Origin: Candidatus Methanomethylophilaceae archaeon
Lineage (GTDB): Archaea > Thermoplasmatota > Thermoplasmata > Methanomassiliicoccales > Methanomethylophilaceae
DNA: 7,423 bases
Assembly (NCBI GenBank): GCA_016296195.1
Contig: JAEDJU010000060.1
Span: 1 to 7,423, forward strand
Direction: 5' to 3'
The translations under genes were made by a program, and so were the position numbers. Below are positions 6,770 to 7,423 of this stretch, piece by piece. Under the pieces are notes generated by a model. It saw nothing but the letters and a program-made list of their open reading frames with translations. It ran no database searches and was not told the DNA's origin. Positions within the stretch are counted from its first letter, which is position 1. Every line of letters begins with the position of its first letter.

Positions 6770-6789
6770 GGTGAGGGGTGACCCCCACC
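6770..6789. terminator. GC-rich hairpin between convergent genes
   Basis: GGTG pairs with CACC and GGGG with CCCC around a TGA loop, with one unpaired A at 6774. This gives an 8-bp stem starting just after the trpF stop and ending at the stop codon of the opposing gene. It could mark or protect both 3' ends. Neither side has a run of T, which archaeal intrinsic termination needs, so the terminator role is doubtful. Confidence 0.35.
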
Positions 6790-7332
6790 TCATAAGATGT
6801 TCACGAGTTCCGCAGCCCTGCTGCACCCATCGGTTCCGTCCACATCCCCCTCATCGAGCACACCGGGTACGAGAACATCTCCGACATAGGTCCATCCGAG
6901 AGGTTTCACTGTTCTGATGAGGGGTTCCTTCACACCGTCGAAAACGGTCAGGTCATCCTCCTCACAGCATGAGATCAAGGCGAACCTCTTCCCAGAAACA
7001 TCCCTCTTTCCGACCACGAATGCGAAGAACCTGTCTATAACGTTCTTGATCTGACCGGGGATGCTGTACCAATAGACTGGCATCGCCAGGACTATCGAAT
7101 CCGAGGATTCGATCGAATCCACGATATCGTTGAAGATATCCGAACAGACACAGGCCTTCCCGTTACCGAAACAGCGACAGCATGCCCTGCATCCATCGAG
7201 CTTCATCCCGCCCACTTCGAAAACCTTCGACTCACTTCCTTTCCTCCCTACCTCATCGACCAGGGCTGAAACCATCCTGGATGTGTTCCCGTTCTTCCTC
7301 GGACTACCGTTGATCACAACAATCTTGCTCAT
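6790..7332 (-). CDS. Flavodoxin-fold NAD(P)H-dependent FMN reductase / iron-sulfur flavoprotein-like
   Basis: Probably a cytosolic FMN-binding redox protein; the exact partner is unknown. The product is 180 aa and begins with a beta strand leading into GSPRKNGNTSR (9-19), the FMN phosphate loop of the NADPH-dependent FMN reductase family. VLAMPVYWYSIPGQIKNVIDR (81-101) is the second conserved block, with the YW(Y/N)S-P flavin-ring loop. A cysteine cluster, C48-x2-C51-x2-C54-x6-C61 with extra C52 and C63, resembles the compact 4Fe-4S motif of methanogen iron-sulfur flavoprotein (Isf), but related FMN reductases carry similar cysteines without a proven cluster. CC at 122-123 adds more thiols. 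I chose ATG at 7332 because AGGTGAAT (7343-7336) sits well before it. An ATG at 7362, ten codons longer, has no ribosome site. It is convergent with trpF and unlikely to be in that operon. Confidence 0.85.
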   Translation of the reverse strand: MSKIVVINGSPRKNGNTSRMVSALVDEVGRKGSESKVFEVGGMKLDGCRACCRCFGNGKACVCSDIFNDIVDSIESSDSIVLAMPVYWYSIPGQIKNVIDRFFAFVVGKRDVSGKRFALISCCEEDDLTVFDGVKEPLIRTVKPLGWTYVGDVLVPGVLDEGDVDGTDGCSRAAELVNIL

Positions 7333-7335
7333 TCG

Positions 7336-7343
7336 ATTCACCT
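7336..7343 (-). promoter_or_regulatory. Ribosome site that decides the flavoprotein start
   Basis: On the minus strand AGGTGAAT lies just before ATG at 7332 and resembles the GGAGGTGATC consensus. It favours the 180-residue form, whose second residue leads directly into the first strand of the flavodoxin fold. Confidence 0.55.
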
Positions 7344-7371
7344 GTTCTGGCTGGAATGACATCGGAGAGCC

Positions 7372-7420
7372 GGTTTTAACCTGAACACTTACCCTCGGTA
7401 TAGCGCATCCTTATACATTC
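7372..7420 (-). promoter_or_regulatory. Possible promoter of the flavoprotein gene
   Basis: Two TATA-like elements lie upstream on the minus strand. TTAAAA at 7379-7374, inside the small palindrome GGTTAAAACC, would give a leader of about 18 bases. GTATAAGG near 7417-7410 would give a leader of about 50 bases. Neither is a strong match, and the window ends just beyond, so a divergent neighbour could share the region. Confidence 0.25.
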
Positions 7421-7423
7421 GAC

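Noticed and set aside
6770..6789. Classical rho-independent terminator
   Set aside because: The stem is good, but no T-run follows on either strand. It is kept only as a low-confidence hairpin.

Overview
The window looks archaeal, most likely a GC-rich member of the Thermoplasmatota such as a host-associated methanogen of the Methanomassiliicoccales. The clues are Shine-Dalgarno sites close to GGAGGTGATC, a TATA element placed for a short leader upstream of trpE, heavy use of AGG for arginine, and a compact trp operon beside a coenzyme-B12-dependent ribonucleotide reductase. The lineage is inferred from style, not from a database match.

Layout: (1) Positions 1-1930, minus strand, hold the first 643 codons of a class II ribonucleotide reductase (nrdJ). 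The frame is open to the left edge, so the C-terminus lies outside the window. (2) Positions 1931-2312 are an AT-rich divergent intergenic region. It holds the nrdJ ribosome site, weak nrdJ promoter candidates, and next to trpE a TATA box, an 11-bp direct repeat 20 bp apart and a TGTACA palindrome. (3) Positions 2313-6766, plus strand, hold five tryptophan genes, trpE-trpG-trpD-trpC-trpF. Every junction is a 4-bp stop/start overlap (ATGA three times, TTGA once). (4) Positions 6767-6789 are a short convergent gap with a GC-rich hairpin. (5) Positions 6790-7332, minus strand, encode a flavodoxin-fold, iron-sulfur-flavoprotein-like protein, and its upstream region reaches the right edge.

Together trpE, G, D, C and F cover chorismate to indole-3-glycerol phosphate (InGP). 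TrpE and TrpG form anthranilate synthase, TrpD adds the phosphoribosyl group, TrpF isomerises the product and TrpC closes the indole ring. The two tryptophan synthase genes, trpB and trpA, are not here: the operon stops at trpF and the next gene runs the other way. The ILES motif in TrpE suggests feedback inhibition by tryptophan, and the upstream repeats suggest transcriptional control.

Most of the window is ordinary core metabolism. I see no sign of a novel defence, mobile or biosynthetic system. The points most worth a second look are the possible trp operator, the missing trpBA, the uniformly overlapping operon with its TTG start, and the compact cysteine motif in the flavoprotein.
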